This document shows, in pieces, positions 5,337 through 6,254 of a stretch of 6,254 nt of DNA. Under the pieces are notes generated by a model. The model had not been told where the DNA came from. It saw only the letters and a list, made by a program, of their open reading frames with translations, and searched no databases. The position numbers were made by a program, and so were the translations under genes. How positions within the stretch are numbered: the first letter of the stretch is position 1; each line of letters starts with the position of its first letter. The DNA is from Candidatus Zixiibacteriota bacterium (GTDB taxonomy: Bacteria; RBG-13-66-14; B26-G2; WVWN01), in contig JAUWLW010000080.1 of assembly GCA_030613505.1 (NCBI GenBank), forward strand, positions 1 to 6,254. Reading direction: 5' to 3'.

Positions 5337-6167
5337 TTATTTCGGGAAGAGGAACTGGACCTGCACCCGCGCCGTCCAATCGGCGTACGGGAGGTTCTCC
5401 GGGTGGACGACGTTGTAGTAGCCGTGCGCGCTCAAGTTGACAGGCAGTTTCCCGAACCGGCTTAGTTTGCCAACGCCGGCGCCGAATGGGACCGTCCACC
5501 GGTCGTCGTCGTCCGCCTTCCAGTTGGCCGTTATAATCGGCGCGCTCGACACGTACCAACCCTGAGGGAGGTTGTAGGTGGCGAAGTACTGCGCCAGCAT
5601 GGCGTTGACGTCGGCTCGGTTCTCGTCGCCGGCGACGGACCATACGTTATTGACCAGCAGGCCGACGGTCCACCGCCCGGGCATCGCCAACACGACGGCG
5701 CTCGGGCCGACGCCCCATTTCCCGCTGGTCAGCTTGGCGTCGGAGCCGGAGGGGAACGAGAGAATAGGCCCCAACCCCCACATAATCTTCCCGGGGGCGG
5801 CCGGCGTTATAAACGCCGTCGCGTTTATGTCGCCCAGGCCGAAGGTCCCGCCCGTCTCCGCGACGTCGCGTTTCCCCCCGATCATGACAGCATCAGGTTG
5901 GTATACCACGGGTACGATGGTCCGCGTAATCACGTTTACCGGGCCGGCGTTAATCGGGTAAACCGGTTGTATATTTAGTACGTTCTGCACACGGTCGTGC
6001 GTGCCGAGGCCGAAGTTGGTGTTGTTTTGGAACGGGACGCTGATAAGGTTAGCTACGGGGTTCTGCGTCGCCTTGGCAAGCTCCTCCTCGCTCTGGCCTA
6101 TGGCGGCCGCGGTCAATAGGGCGGCCGACGCTAACGACAGCGCCAATAACCATTTCGTACGTATCAT
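5337..6167 (-). CDS. Outer-membrane barrel of the 'neuromedin U'/transporter-like family
   Basis: The 276-aa product begins with a signal peptide (K5, then hydrophobic residues 6-22) with cleavage probably in the A-A-A-I-G-Q region (20-25). The mature N-terminus has the family hallmark S-E-E-E-L-A-K-A-T-Q-N-P-V-A-N-L-I-S-V-P-F-Q-N-N (residues 26-49) followed by L-N-I-Q-P-V-Y-P-I and I-T-R-T-I-V-P-V-V. Databases often auto-label this family 'neuromedin U' or 'transporter'; the peptide-hormone name is a mislabel. Later strands (MWGLGPILSFPS, WGVGPSAVVLAM, WTVGLLVNNVWSVAG, VPFGAGVGKL, LSAHGYYNVV, ARVQVQFLFPK) are amphipathic, and QVQFLFPK is the usual family ending. The product is inferred to be an outer-membrane channel; the solute is unknown. 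The ATG at 6167 sits 6 nt after AGGAGG (6174-6179). It is the first visible gene of the minus-strand set, 150 nt before DUF1254-B. A second partial copy of its 3' end lies at 3023-3064. Confidence 0.82.
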   Translation of the reverse strand: MIRTKWLLALSLASAALLTAAAIGQSEEELAKATQNPVANLISVPFQNNTNFGLGTHDRVQNVLNIQPVYPINAGPVNVITRTIVPVVYQPDAVMIGGKRDVAETGGTFGLGDINATAFITPAAPGKIMWGLGPILSFPSGSDAKLTSGKWGVGPSAVVLAMPGRWTVGLLVNNVWSVAGDENRADVNAMLAQYFATYNLPQGWYVSSAPIITANWKADDDDRWTVPFGAGVGKLSRFGKLPVNLSAHGYYNVVHPENLPYADWTARVQVQFLFPK

Positions 6168-6173
6168 AAGTAA

Positions 6174-6179
6174 CCTCCT
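6174..6179 (-). promoter_or_regulatory. Shine-Dalgarno of the 276-aa barrel gene
   Basis: The minus strand reads AGGAGG followed by 6 nt and the ATG at 6167, an ideal spacing that fixes the start. Any promoter would lie in the degraded G-rich end of the window or beyond it. Confidence 0.75.
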
Positions 6180-6190
6180 ACGCGGAGTTC

Positions 6191-6254
6191 CGCCGGGGGG
6201 GGGGCGCGGGGGCGCGGGGGCCGCGCGGCGCGGGGCGGGGCGGGGGGTGGTGGG
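6191..6254. other. G-rich low-complexity end, probable contig-end artefact
   Basis: The last ~64 bases are almost only G and C on the + strand, starting with a ten-G run at 6195-6204 and ending in G4-G6 tracts separated by single C or T. The rest of the window, although GC-rich, has nothing similar. Poly-G ends are typical of low-signal two-colour Illumina reads extending a contig. A genuine G-quadruplex-forming upstream region is possible on sequence alone but less likely. Confidence 0.6.

Overview
The window looks like a GC-rich fragment from a diderm (Gram-negative-type), probably uncultivated, bacterium. Every gene I can support encodes an exported or cell-envelope protein: a TamB C-terminus, an LptE-like lipoprotein, two predicted outer-membrane barrels and two secreted DUF1254/DUF1214 proteins. 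Ribosome-binding sites are strong (AGGAGG type) and the codon style is uniform (GC-rich with frequent ATA isoleucine codons), so no block stands out as recently foreign. I cannot name a phylum. The left edge cuts a gene and the right edge degrades into a G-rich low-complexity run, so the window may be an entire short assembly contig.

Layout. Positions 1-2173 are on the + strand: the C-terminal ~530 residues of a TamB-like protein, then a 69-nt gap with small hairpins, then an LptE-like lipoprotein behind a perfect Shine-Dalgarno. Both act in outer-membrane biogenesis and probably share a transcript. Positions 2236-6167 are all on the - strand, converging on the first pair. In transcription order they are: a 276-aa outer-membrane protein of the family often auto-named 'neuromedin U' or 'transporter' (6167-5337); two tandem 340-aa DUF1254/DUF1214 proteins, copy B (5186-4164) and copy A (4087-3065); a short leftover of the 3' end of a second 'neuromedin U'-type gene (3064-3023); and an unrelated 237-aa predicted barrel (2949-2236).

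The most interesting part is the 5337-6167 barrel plus duplicated DUF1254 cassette. A and B align without gaps over the gene and about 66 nt of leader (period 1099 bp). By hand count they differ at 21 of 340 residues. The differences are concentrated: eight codons carry two or three base changes each, several swapping large for small side chains next to conserved motifs (F60N, G82F, L216G, W220A, A315I). Elsewhere there are 122- and 128-bp stretches of perfect identity. This suggests a recent duplication in which the second copy changed its binding pocket. The orphan barrel tail directly after the stop codon of copy A suggests the locus once held a longer (barrel-DUF1254) array that partly collapsed. 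The biochemical function of DUF1254/DUF1214 proteins is not established, so the idea of a substrate-specific outer-membrane/periplasmic system is inference.
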